DNA from: PeH17 sp964414925
GTDB taxonomy: Bacteria > Bacillota > Clostridia > Christensenellales > CAG-138
NCBI GenBank assembly: GCA_964414925.1
Contig: CAYPXV010000031.1
Coordinates: 1 to 15,403 of the forward strand
Length of the DNA stretch: 15,403 nucleotides
Direction of reading: 5' to 3'
A program made the position numbers and the translations under genes. The notes under the pieces are model-generated. The model ran no database searches. It was not told where the DNA came from and was given only the letters and a program-made list of their open reading frames with translations. Below, piece after piece: positions 8,668 to 15,278 of the stretch (positions are counted from its first letter, which is position 1; each line of letters starts with the position of its first letter).

Positions 8668-9840
8668 ATGGATTTATTTGACAAATGTAAACATGAGATT
8701 GTGGAAAAAGCCAAGGCATTGGATATATACCCTTATTTCCACGAACTCGAATCACGCCAAGCACCTGAGGTTATCATGGAAGGCAATCGAAAGATAATGT
8801 TGGGTTCCAATAACTACCTTGGGTTAACTTCGCATCCGCGAGTCATAGAAGCCGGCATAAAGGCGATAAAGGACTATGGCTCGGGATGCTCCGGATCGAG
8901 ATTTTTAAACGGCACGCTTGATTTGCATGTCAAACTCGAAACGGAACTTGCCGAATTTCTCGGAAAAGAAGATGTAATGACATTTTCAACGGGATTCCAG
9001 AGCAATCTCGGAATAATCAGTGCAATCACTACAAGAGGGGATTATATCTTTTGCGACAAAGAAAATCATGCAAGCATTTATGACGGATGCAAGCTGAGCT
9101 ATGCAAAGACCATAAGGTATAACCACTCCGATATGGAACACCTGGAAGTTGCGCTTAGCAATGTACCGCTTGAAGCTGCAAAGTTAATCGTTACCGACGG
9201 CGTGTTCAGCATGGGCGGCGATATTTGCAAATTACCCGAGATCGTTGCATTGGCGAAAAAGTACAATGCCAGAGTTATGGTTGACGACGCTCACGGACTG
9301 GGCGTACTCGGAAACGGCGGAAGGGGAACGGCTGATTATTTCGGCTTAACCGATGAAGTAGATATAATCATGGGAACTTTCAGCAAGTCATTGGCATCAT
9401 TGGGCGGCTATATGGCAGGCGACGCAAGGGTTGTTGACTATGTACGTCATACTTCTCGTCCGTTTATTTTCTGTGCATCAATACCGCCGGCAAATTGCGC
9501 AACAGCAATTGAAGCTTTGCATATTTTAAAAGAAAATCCCGATATGCCGACCCGCTTGATGGAGCTTGCTACATACATGAGAAATGGATTGCGCAGTCGT
9601 GACATTAAAATCCGTGACAGTATTACTCCGATTATTCCCATTTACACCTATGAGGAGATGAGAACCTTCTATAAGGCTAAGGAATTGTTTGATAACGGAG
9701 TATACGTCAATCCTGTACTTCCTCCCGCAACGCCGCCGGGCGAATGTTTGTTGCGTACAAGCTATATGGCAAATCTCACAACGGAATTGCTTGATGAAGC
9801 TCTGGATATTATCGAAAAGGTGATTAAGGATGAAGAATAA
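8668..9840 (+). CDS. PLP-dependent alpha-oxoamine synthase, serine palmitoyltransferase-like
   Basis: Enzymes of this fold-type I family join an amino acid to an acyl thioester with loss of CO2. The 390 residues show GSGCSGSRFLNGTLDLH (71-87), the PLP-stacking His134, VDDAHG (205-210) with Asp206 and His209, and the PLP lysine in GTFSKSLASLGG (Lys240). From memory of the family, GSGC-GSRFLNGTLDLH and the late VNPVLPPATPP (347-357) resemble Bacteroides serine palmitoyltransferase more than KBL (which has a different late motif) or BioF. No biotin or threonine genes adjoin it, and the next gene is a reductase. The ATG at 8668 follows GGAG by 6 nt; an upstream ATG-less extension to 8605 is hydrophobic and lacks an SD. 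The family is certain; the substrate is inferred. Confidence 0.85.
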   Translation: MDLFDKCKHEIVEKAKALDIYPYFHELESRQAPEVIMEGNRKIMLGSNNYLGLTSHPRVIEAGIKAIKDYGSGCSGSRFLNGTLDLHVKLETELAEFLGKEDVMTFSTGFQSNLGIISAITTRGDYIFCDKENHASIYDGCKLSYAKTIRYNHSDMEHLEVALSNVPLEAAKLIVTDGVFSMGGDICKLPEIVALAKKYNARVMVDDAHGLGVLGNGGRGTADYFGLTDEVDIIMGTFSKSLASLGGYMAGDARVVDYVRHTSRPFIFCASIPPANCATAIEALHILKENPDMPTRLMELATYMRNGLRSRDIKIRDSITPIIPIYTYEEMRTFYKAKELFDNGVYVNPVLPPATPPGECLLRTSYMANLTTELLDEALDIIEKVIKDEE

Positions 9841-10627
9841 CTGTCGTGTCACGGTTATTACCGGTGCATCCAGCGGAATAGGCCTTGCAACTGCAAGGCT
9901 TTTTGCCGATAAAGGGGATATCGTTTATTGCCTGAGCCGTCGTTCTTGTCCCGAAAAGGACATAAAGAGCATCTATTGTGATGTTACCGATGAGAAATCG
10001 GTGAAGAAAGCTATAGAGACAATTGTTTCGGAAGTCGGAGTACCGGATGTATTCATATGTAATGCAGGATTCGGAATTTCGGGGTCGGTAGAGTTTACGG
10101 ATATCGATATTGCCAAGAATCAATTTGACGTGAATTTCTGGGGAGCTATGCGCTGCATAAAGGGCATCCTTCCTTACATGAGAAAGGTAAACTGTGGAAA
10201 GATTTTAGTTACAAGTTCTGTTGCGGGCGTTGTAAGTATTCCGTTTCAGGCATACTATTCGGCAACAAAGTCCGCTCTCAATTCCATCGTGCTTGCACTC
10301 AGAAACGAAGTAAAGAACTATAACATCAAACTTGCAGCTGTTATGCCCGGTGATATCAAAACGGGATTTACCGCATCGAGAACCAAAATTAATAGCGGTG
10401 AGGAATGTTATTCTTCTTTGCAAAAATCCGTTGCCTCGATGGAAAAGGACGAACAAAACGGAATGTCACCGAAATCTATTGCCAAAAGGTTTTATTCTCT
10501 TTCACTGAAAAAGAATCCAAAACCGTTATGCTCAGTCGGCTTTACCTATCAGGCTTGTTGCGTACTTGTAAAATTACTTCCGTCACGGTTAGCTAATTTC
10601 ATCGTCGGAAAAATGTATGCCGAATGA
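9830..10627 (+). CDS. Short-chain dehydrogenase/reductase, possible 3-keto lipid reductase
   Basis: This is a classical SDR of 265 residues with the cofactor motif TGASSGIG (11-18), Arg37-Arg38 after the second strand (suggesting NADPH), CNAG (77-80), Asn102, and a catalytic triad of Ser130, Tyr143 and Lys147 (YSATK). The C-terminus after residue 225 is hydrophobic and basic (ACCVLVKLLPSRLANFIVGK), consistent with membrane contact. Its ATG lies inside the end of the oxoamine synthase gene (11-nt overlap), with AAGGTG 7 nt upstream. Tight coupling to a serine-palmitoyltransferase-like enzyme suggests it reduces the 3-keto product, as 3-ketodihydrosphingosine reductase does. That role is inferred; the SDR call is firm. 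Confidence 0.85.
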   Translation: MKNNCRVTVITGASSGIGLATARLFADKGDIVYCLSRRSCPEKDIKSIYCDVTDEKSVKKAIETIVSEVGVPDVFICNAGFGISGSVEFTDIDIAKNQFDVNFWGAMRCIKGILPYMRKVNCGKILVTSSVAGVVSIPFQAYYSATKSALNSIVLALRNEVKNYNIKLAAVMPGDIKTGFTASRTKINSGEECYSSLQKSVASMEKDEQNGMSPKSIAKRFYSLSLKKNPKPLCSVGFTYQACCVLVKLLPSRLANFIVGKMYAE

Positions 10628-10671
10628 TTTATCGGTGTTGTTCATTTGAAAATATGTTTTGATTATTTTTT

Positions 10672-10698
10672 TGGGGCTGTCATTATGCGACAGCCCCA
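10672..10698. terminator. Hairpin between convergent operons
   Basis: GGGGCTGTC (10673-10681) pairs perfectly with GACAGCCCC (10689-10697), with one further T-A pair outside and a 7-nt loop. It lies between the ends of the SDR gene (plus) and the ABC exporter gene (minus), so a shared terminator is the natural reading. The run of seven T lies before the stem on the plus strand, not after it. Downstream on plus there is only ATTGGAACATTAG and then TTTTT. Confidence 0.55.
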
Positions 10699-10706
10699 TT
10701 GGAACA

Positions 10707-12593
10707 TTAGTTTTTCAGCATTTGCTCTTTATGGAATTGTAAAGTATAGAGCTTATAATACCTGCCTCGTTTGGCTAATAATTCATGATGCGTACCTTGC
10801 TCTATGATTTCGCCGTGACTTAGCACAATGATATTGTCTGCGTGCTGAATCGTCGAAAGTCTGTGAGCAACAATAAGCATTGTGCCTATGTTCATCATTT
10901 TTTCGAGAGAATTCTGTATAAGAAGTTCTGTCTCCGTGTCAATATTGGCGGTAGCTTCGTCAAGAATCATAACGCTTGGTTTATGTATAATCGTTCGAGC
11001 AAACGACAGCAATTGACGCTGACCGGCGGAGAAATTATTACCTCTTTCACGAACCACTTCATCAAGCCCGTTATCAAGCTTATCTATAAAATGATCGGCG
11101 TTCACATAACGACATGCTTCCGAAACTTCATCATCCGAAATTCCTTCTTCGCGAAGAAGAATGTTGCTTCGTATAGTGCCCGAGAACAGGAAAACGTCCT
11201 GAAGCATTTGACCGAAATGCTTTCTTAAAGATGAAATCTTAATCTTTCTTATGTCAATTCCGTCGATCAATATTTCACCCTTTTGGAACTCATAATTGCG
11301 GCAAATCAACGATAAAATCGTGGTCTTACCCGAACCTGTCGCTCCGACAAACGCAACGGTTTGCATGGGGTCAATGTGGAATGATACTCCTTTAAGTACC
11401 CATTCACCGGGAATATAGCTGAACCACACATCCTTGAACTCGATTTCACCTTTTACTTCCGTAAGCTCTATTGCATCGGGCGCATCAACTATTTCGGGTT
11501 CATAATCCATAACGGTAAATAATTTTTCTGCCGATGCAAATGCCGATTGGAGCCAGTTGAATTGTTCGGCAAGATTTTGAATCGGGTTGTAAAACTTATT
11601 AATGTACATATAAAACGATACAACCACACTGCTTGTTATCGTCTGTCCGAGGAAAGATGCTCCGTCCAAATATCCTTTACCGCCCAGATAGAAAAGCATC
11701 ATTACGGAACTGACGTACAGCAAGTATACAAGAGGTCTGAATATGCTGAATACAAATATCTGCTCGTTCTTTGCTTTACCGAGCGCATTGCTTTTTGATT
11801 CAAACTCTTTGTACTTGGAATCTTCTCGATTGAAAATCTGGGTTATTTTAATTCCCGAAAGATTCTCCGAAAGATAGGCGTTTATGTCCGATGTACAATC
11901 CTTAACTTTACGATATGCCTTCCTGGAGAATTTCCTGAAGATAATCGTAAAAAGTACGATGAACGGTACAAAGCAAAGAACCATCAATGTAAGCTCGAAG
12001 TTCAGCATGAGCATTGCCGCCAAAACGCCGAGGATTACGAAACAGTTTTTCACTAAATTTACAAGCAAACTTGTAAACATAAGCGATATTGCATTGGTAT
12101 CGTTTGTTACTCTTGTAACCAGTTTGCCAATCGGAATTTTATTTATCTGCTCATGAGATAAGGACTCGATTCGCACAAACAGGTCTTCACGCATTGAAGA
12201 AATTATTCTTTGTCCTGTCTTTTGGAGAATGATTGCCTGAACGTAAGAACTTGCCATAGATACTATCAATATGCCTGCGTAAACGGCAACATCGATAAAT
12301 AAATCTTTGAGAACAAATTCACCTACGACCATTTCTTCGATACGACCGATAATTAGCGGAGACAGAATATCGTAAGCAATTGACAGTAGCATTACAAAGC
12401 CTACCAATATGAACTGAGAGGCATAAGGCTTCGCATACTTCAAAAGTCTGGCGGTTATTTCGCTGTCCTTCATATGCCTGTCGAAGCCCATGGATTGCTT
12501 CTTATCCTTTACCGTGGCATATGCGATTATCAATATCGTCGAGATAATTCCTATAACACCTCCGACGATAATCAAAGGAGAGTATTCACGCAT
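10707..12593 (-). CDS. Half ABC exporter, catalytic-site subunit (BmrD/YheH-like)
   Basis: The 628 residues have an extra N-terminal membrane segment (about 7-27), a six-helix exporter domain (about 55-345) and a nucleotide-binding domain: Walker A GATGSGKTT (417-425), Q-loop Gln465, signature FSAGQ (521-525), Walker B VMILDE with catalytic Glu546, switch His577. The intact Glu and the departure from LSGGQ fit the catalytic partner of a heterodimeric multidrug-type exporter. The other half is encoded immediately upstream and overlaps by 8 nt. The SD AGGAGGTGA (12610-12602) is a full anti-SD match inside the end of that gene. There is no peptidase C39 domain, so it is not a dedicated bacteriocin processor. 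Substrate unknown; drugs or lipids are typical. Confidence 0.9.
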   Translation of the reverse strand: MREYSPLIIVGGVIGIISTILIIAYATVKDKKQSMGFDRHMKDSEITARLLKYAKPYASQFILVGFVMLLSIAYDILSPLIIGRIEEMVVGEFVLKDLFIDVAVYAGILIVSMASSYVQAIILQKTGQRIISSMREDLFVRIESLSHEQINKIPIGKLVTRVTNDTNAISLMFTSLLVNLVKNCFVILGVLAAMLMLNFELTLMVLCFVPFIVLFTIIFRKFSRKAYRKVKDCTSDINAYLSENLSGIKITQIFNREDSKYKEFESKSNALGKAKNEQIFVFSIFRPLVYLLYVSSVMMLFYLGGKGYLDGASFLGQTITSSVVVSFYMYINKFYNPIQNLAEQFNWLQSAFASAEKLFTVMDYEPEIVDAPDAIELTEVKGEIEFKDVWFSYIPGEWVLKGVSFHIDPMQTVAFVGATGSGKTTILSLICRNYEFQKGEILIDGIDIRKIKISSLRKHFGQMLQDVFLFSGTIRSNILLREEGISDDEVSEACRYVNADHFIDKLDNGLDEVVRERGNNFSAGQRQLLSFARTIIHKPSVMILDEATANIDTETELLIQNSLEKMMNIGTMLIVAHRLSTIQHADNIIVLSHGEIIEQGTHHELLAKRGRYYKLYTLQFHKEQMLKN

Positions 12594-14370
12594 CTAAGTC
12601 ACCTCCTGCTTCATTTTCCAGTTTCTGAAGCTCAACCATGCGATTGTATTCGGGGCAGCGAGAGATAAGCTCGTTGTGACTTCCGACTGCCAAGATCTTA
12701 CCGTCATCGATGAAAATGATCTTATCGAGAGTTTCGATTGTAGATACACGATGAGCAATAAGGATTGTTGTCTTTCCCGCACGGTTCTTTTTCAGATTAG
12801 CAAGGATAATCTTTTCGGTGTTTGTATCAACTGCCGAAACGGAATCGTCCATTATCAATATGGGTGCATTCTTCATCAATGCTCTTGCAATTGAAATTCT
12901 TTGCTTCTGTCCGCCGGATACCGTTACACCTCTTTCGCCGAGTACAGTGTCGTAACCTTCTTTAAATTCTACGATATTATCATCAACATCTGCAAAAGTT
13001 GCTGCTTGCTTAACATCTGAAAATTCGACGTTATCAACGGCAAATCCTATATTGTTTGTTATAGTGTCCGAAAAGAGGAAGTTGTCCTGCGGCACATATG
13101 CACAGTTCTCTCTTACCGATTTAATGGAGACAGTATTAACATCATGACCGTCGATGAATATCGTTCCATCCGGTACACTGTATGTTCTCAAAATCAAATC
13201 AACAAGAGTCGTTTTACCGACACCCGTTTTTCCCACTATACCCACACTCTCTCCCGGTTCAATCTTTAATGAAACATTTTCGAGTGCGTTATAATCGCTT
13301 CCGGGGTAGCGGAAGGTAAGATTTTTAAATTCTATTCCGCCGTTTACGGAACTAAGTTCCTCTACATCTTCGGCATCTTTAACATTGATTTCGGCATCGA
13401 GAAGCTCTGAAATTCTCTTGAGAGAGGCCTTACCGCGGGAGGTCTTTTCTATCAACATCGATATCGCCATTATGGGCCAAACAATTGCACTGAAATAACC
13501 TATGTACTCAACAAGTTGACCGCCGTTGAATCTTCCATCATAAACCAGATATCCACCGTAACCGAGAATTACACAGATGACCGATTCGACAAGCAAGGTG
13601 ATCAGGATATTCAAAATTACCGATATCTTAGTATAGTCGATGTTAGCATCCTCGTTCTGAATATTGAGCTTTTTAAATGCAACAAGTTCTTTTGTTTCCT
13701 TTACAAATGCTTTGATAACCGCAAAGCCTGAAAAGCTCTCCTGTGCAAAATCGGACAAGTCGGAAAATGCCTGTTGACGTGTTTCCCATTTTTGCATCAT
13801 TGCTTTTCCGACAATTGTGCCTATAATCAGCATCAAAATCATCGGAATAAGCGCAAATCCGGTAAGCAATTTATCCATTCGCCACATCTTTACCAATGCT
13901 AAAGCACCGAGAAACAGTGCATCAACAAACATCAATACACCGTCACCCATACATTCTTGAATAGTATCAAGGTCGTTGGTGAACAGACTCATCAGTCCGC
14001 CGACTTTGTTTATTTGATAATATTGACAGGATAAATTTTTAGCATGATTAAACATCTTATTCCTGAGGTCGGTTTCGATTTTTATAGCAGAACCGTAAAA
14101 TGTGATTCTCCATAAAAATCTGCCGATAACCATAACGACAACAATAAATATCATCGGCAGGCATATCTTGTCCAACAGTACATCAATAGTAAATGGCACG
14201 GAAATGCCGTTTTCTATATAGCCAAGACCGTTTAATCCATTTATAACGGAGCGGTAAATTTCAGGTATGATCAACTGAAAATAGTCAACAAGAACCAATG
14301 CCGCTGTTCCGAGGATGTACATGAACAAATGCTTTAGGTAATAAATGTTGACGTGTTTGCCAAAGACCAC
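12586..14370 (-). CDS. Half ABC exporter, degenerate-site subunit (BmrC/YheI-like)
   Basis: The 594 residues have a six-helix exporter domain (about 10-310) and an ATPase domain: Walker A GKTGVGKTT (380-388), Q-loop Gln428, a canonical VSGGQ signature (484-488), Walker B ILIMDD where Asp509 replaces the catalytic Glu, and switch His540. Asp at this position is the mark of the degenerate partner in BmrCD and TM287/288 heterodimers. It should therefore pair with the downstream gene, whose signature is non-canonical. The start is GTG at 14370 with AAAGGAGG 5 nt before it. It is the first gene after a promoter and an attenuator-like leader. Confidence 0.9.
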   Translation of the reverse strand: MVFGKHVNIYYLKHLFMYILGTAALVLVDYFQLIIPEIYRSVINGLNGLGYIENGISVPFTIDVLLDKICLPMIFIVVVMVIGRFLWRITFYGSAIKIETDLRNKMFNHAKNLSCQYYQINKVGGLMSLFTNDLDTIQECMGDGVLMFVDALFLGALALVKMWRMDKLLTGFALIPMILMLIIGTIVGKAMMQKWETRQQAFSDLSDFAQESFSGFAVIKAFVKETKELVAFKKLNIQNEDANIDYTKISVILNILITLLVESVICVILGYGGYLVYDGRFNGGQLVEYIGYFSAIVWPIMAISMLIEKTSRGKASLKRISELLDAEINVKDAEDVEELSSVNGGIEFKNLTFRYPGSDYNALENVSLKIEPGESVGIVGKTGVGKTTLVDLILRTYSVPDGTIFIDGHDVNTVSIKSVRENCAYVPQDNFLFSDTITNNIGFAVDNVEFSDVKQAATFADVDDNIVEFKEGYDTVLGERGVTVSGGQKQRISIARALMKNAPILIMDDSVSAVDTNTEKIILANLKKNRAGKTTILIAHRVSTIETLDKIIFIDDGKILAVGSHNELISRCPEYNRMVELQKLENEAGGDLDA

Positions 14371-14432
14371 GTTTTCCTCCTTTTGCCATCAGGCAAGTTG
14401 TTGTTCAACAGGAATTAAATTGTCTGCATATG

Positions 14433-14466
14433 AAAAAAGAAAAATCGCATTGCAAGGTCAATGCGA
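14433..14466 (-). terminator. Intrinsic terminator in the leader of the ABC exporter operon (attenuator candidate)
   Basis: On the minus strand TCGCATTG (14466-14459) pairs with CAATGCGA (14452-14445) around the loop ACCTTG. TTTTTCTTTTTT follows directly (14444-14433). It lies after the operon's promoter and about 60 nt before the exporter GTG, so it would stop transcription before the genes unless overridden. Confidence 0.8.
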
Positions 14467-14508
14467 AAGAATTTTGTTATAAATTATCGTCCTTAAATCA
14501 TCAATCAC
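14458..14508 (-). CDS. Possible 16-codon leader peptide of the exporter operon
   Basis: A GTG at 14508 opens a frame of 16 codons (MIDDLRTIIYNKILSH) ending TGA at 14460-14458. The last two codons and the stop form most of the left arm of the attenuator hairpin. A ribosome near the end would block the hairpin and let transcription continue. The only SD is AGGG, 11 nt upstream, so initiation would be weak. B. subtilis bmrCD is known to have a translated leader with ribosome-mediated attenuation, which makes this ORF worth listing despite its size. Confidence 0.4.
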   Translation of the reverse strand: MIDDLRTIIYNKILSH

Positions 14509-14534
14509 TACAAAATCAACCCTGTTTGATTGTG

Positions 14535-14563
14535 ATTATAACATTATTGAAGTCGTTTGTCAA
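14535..14563 (-). promoter_or_regulatory. Consensus sigma-A promoter of the ABC exporter operon
   Basis: On the minus strand a perfect TTGACA (14563-14558) and a perfect TATAAT (14540-14535) are separated by exactly 17 nt. Transcription should start near 14528, leaving a leader of about 158 nt before the GTG at 14370. Such a strong promoter fits an operon held down by attenuation and not by weak initiation. Confidence 0.85.
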
Positions 14564-14576
14564 TATTCTATTCTTT

Positions 14577-14625
14577 AAGAAAAATTTCACCTTACAAGTT
14601 GAATTGTAAGATGAAATTTGTTTTT
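14577..14625. terminator. Bidirectional-looking terminator downstream of the SRP RNA
   Basis: AAATTTCA (14582-14589) pairs with TGAAATTT (14612-14619). After one mismatch CTTACAA (14591-14597) pairs with TTGTAAG (14604-14610), with a 6-nt loop. T-rich runs flank both sides (TTTTTC on the minus strand, GTTTTTACTTT on the plus strand). On the minus strand it ends the SRP RNA transcription unit immediately before the exporter promoter begins. Confidence 0.75.
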
Positions 14626-14659
14626 ACTTTAATTTAACAATTCGTTTCAAATAGAAGAA

Positions 14660-14924
14660 TCGTGCACCCTCCCCTCGACGAAGCATTCATAAACGTTCTC
14701 ATACTACAAACTCAAGTTAGGCACGCCCACGGCACATCACCATTTCCGCTTAATGCTGCTTCCGTCAAGACCTGACATGGTTCACGGCTGGCAATTGCAT
14801 GGGACCCAACTCTCAACATTCTTCGTTGAGCCGGTTAAACAAACCAACGCCTCAGGGTGGGAATGAAGCCCTACTATAGCGGATTGTAGGTTCAGGGCAC
14901 CGCTATCTCCCCGCCTGGCACGAC
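14660..14924 (-). ncRNA. ffs: Signal recognition particle RNA, long form with Alu domain
   Basis: The SRP RNA scaffolds Ffh and targets membrane and secreted proteins. The minus strand starts GTCGTGCCAGGCGGGG and continues GATAGCGGTGCCCTG, then AATCCGCTATAGTAGGGC, closely matching the 5' Alu domain of B. subtilis scRNA. The S domain has GGGTCC, GAACCATGTCAGGTC and GGAAGCAGCATTAAG, the Ffh-binding asymmetric and symmetric loops. The 3' end GGTGCACGA pairs with the 5' TCGTGCC. A length of about 265 nt compares with about 271 in B. subtilis. The apical loop is UGAC closed by a U-G pair where E. coli has GGAA. The ends are estimated to within a few bases. Confidence 0.93.
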
Positions 14925-14930
14925 TGAATT

Positions 14931-14959
14931 ATTATACAACAAAAATTTTTTCTTTGCAA
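14931..14959 (-). promoter_or_regulatory. Promoter of the SRP RNA gene
   Basis: On the minus strand TTGCAA (14959-14954) and a perfect TATAAT (14936-14931) are 17 nt apart, and the SRP RNA begins 7 nt after the -10. The bases just upstream (about 14963-14985) are runs of A and T that could serve as an UP element, as expected for a highly expressed stable RNA. Confidence 0.8.
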
Positions 14960-14995
14960 GTACTTTTTTGAAAAAACTTTATTAAATACAGTCAT

Positions 14996-15015
14996 GGATT
15001 CTCATAGGAGATTCC
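14996..15015. repeat. 20-bp imperfect palindrome upstream of the SRP promoter
   Basis: GGATTCTC and GAGATTCC flank ATAG and are complementary except at one position. It lies about 37 bp upstream of the -35 of the SRP RNA gene and 8 bp from the next palindrome. It could be an operator or part of a terminator of the small upstream ORF. No function can be assigned. Confidence 0.3.
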
Positions 15016-15023
15016 ACAGTTAA

Positions 15024-15043
15024 GACTAAAGCGGACTTTAGTC
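15024..15043 (-). terminator. Perfect 8-bp hairpin at the end of the small acidic ORF
   Basis: GACTAAAG (15024-15031) and CTTTAGTC (15036-15043) pair perfectly with a 4-nt loop. The TGA of the acidic ORF (15044-15042) lies in one arm. Only TTAAC follows on the minus strand, so it is a weak terminator at best. Confidence 0.35.
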
Positions 15044-15230
15044 AAGGAATGTAACTTAGCATCATCATTTGGCAGAGACACGGTTTTGCATACGAGTCGG
15101 GAATGGAGAAAATGAAAGAGCGGACTTCCTTAGAGCTATCATCGCCTTCAAAATCTTCATCAGCGAAAATTTCGTCCAATTCTTCCTCGGTCAATTCGAT
15201 GATTTCGTCGTCCTTTTTCTTGGTGTCCAT
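15042..15230 (-). CDS. Small acidic protein of unknown function
   Basis: I do not recognise this 62-residue product. Residues 1-36 are very acidic, with a short Lys patch (MDTKKKDDEIIELTEEELDE and on to EDFEGDDSSKEV). The rest contains FIFSIPDS, PCLC and MMML and looks less like a designed protein. The ELTEEELDEI segment resembles leader peptides of some ribosomally made peptides, but no modification enzyme is visible nearby. The ATG at 15230 is directly preceded in frame by TGA-CCT, and the SD is poor (AGAAAGAA). It could also be the displaced end of a frameshifted ORF that starts at 15295. Codons read naturally up to about residue 36, so I keep it with modest confidence. Confidence 0.4.
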   Translation of the reverse strand: MDTKKKDDEIIELTEEELDEIFADEDFEGDDSSKEVRSFIFSIPDSYAKPCLCQMMMLSYIP

Positions 15231-15278
15231 AGGTCAATTCTTTCTTTTAATTCATTCAGATTTTCAGTGGATTTCCAA

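Noticed and set aside
10842..11228. A 128-codon plus-strand frame opposite the ATPase domain of the exporter
   Set aside because: Antisense shadow of a conserved nucleotide-binding domain, with shadow-like composition.
10707..14370. The exporter pair as a dedicated bacteriocin secretion system
   Set aside because: Neither half has an N-terminal cysteine peptidase domain, and no convincing double-glycine precursor is adjacent.
14514..14531. Dyad AATCAA/TTGATT at the predicted start of the exporter transcript, as an operator
   Set aside because: Only 6-bp A/T-rich arms, and no regulator gene is nearby. It is too weak to list as a site.
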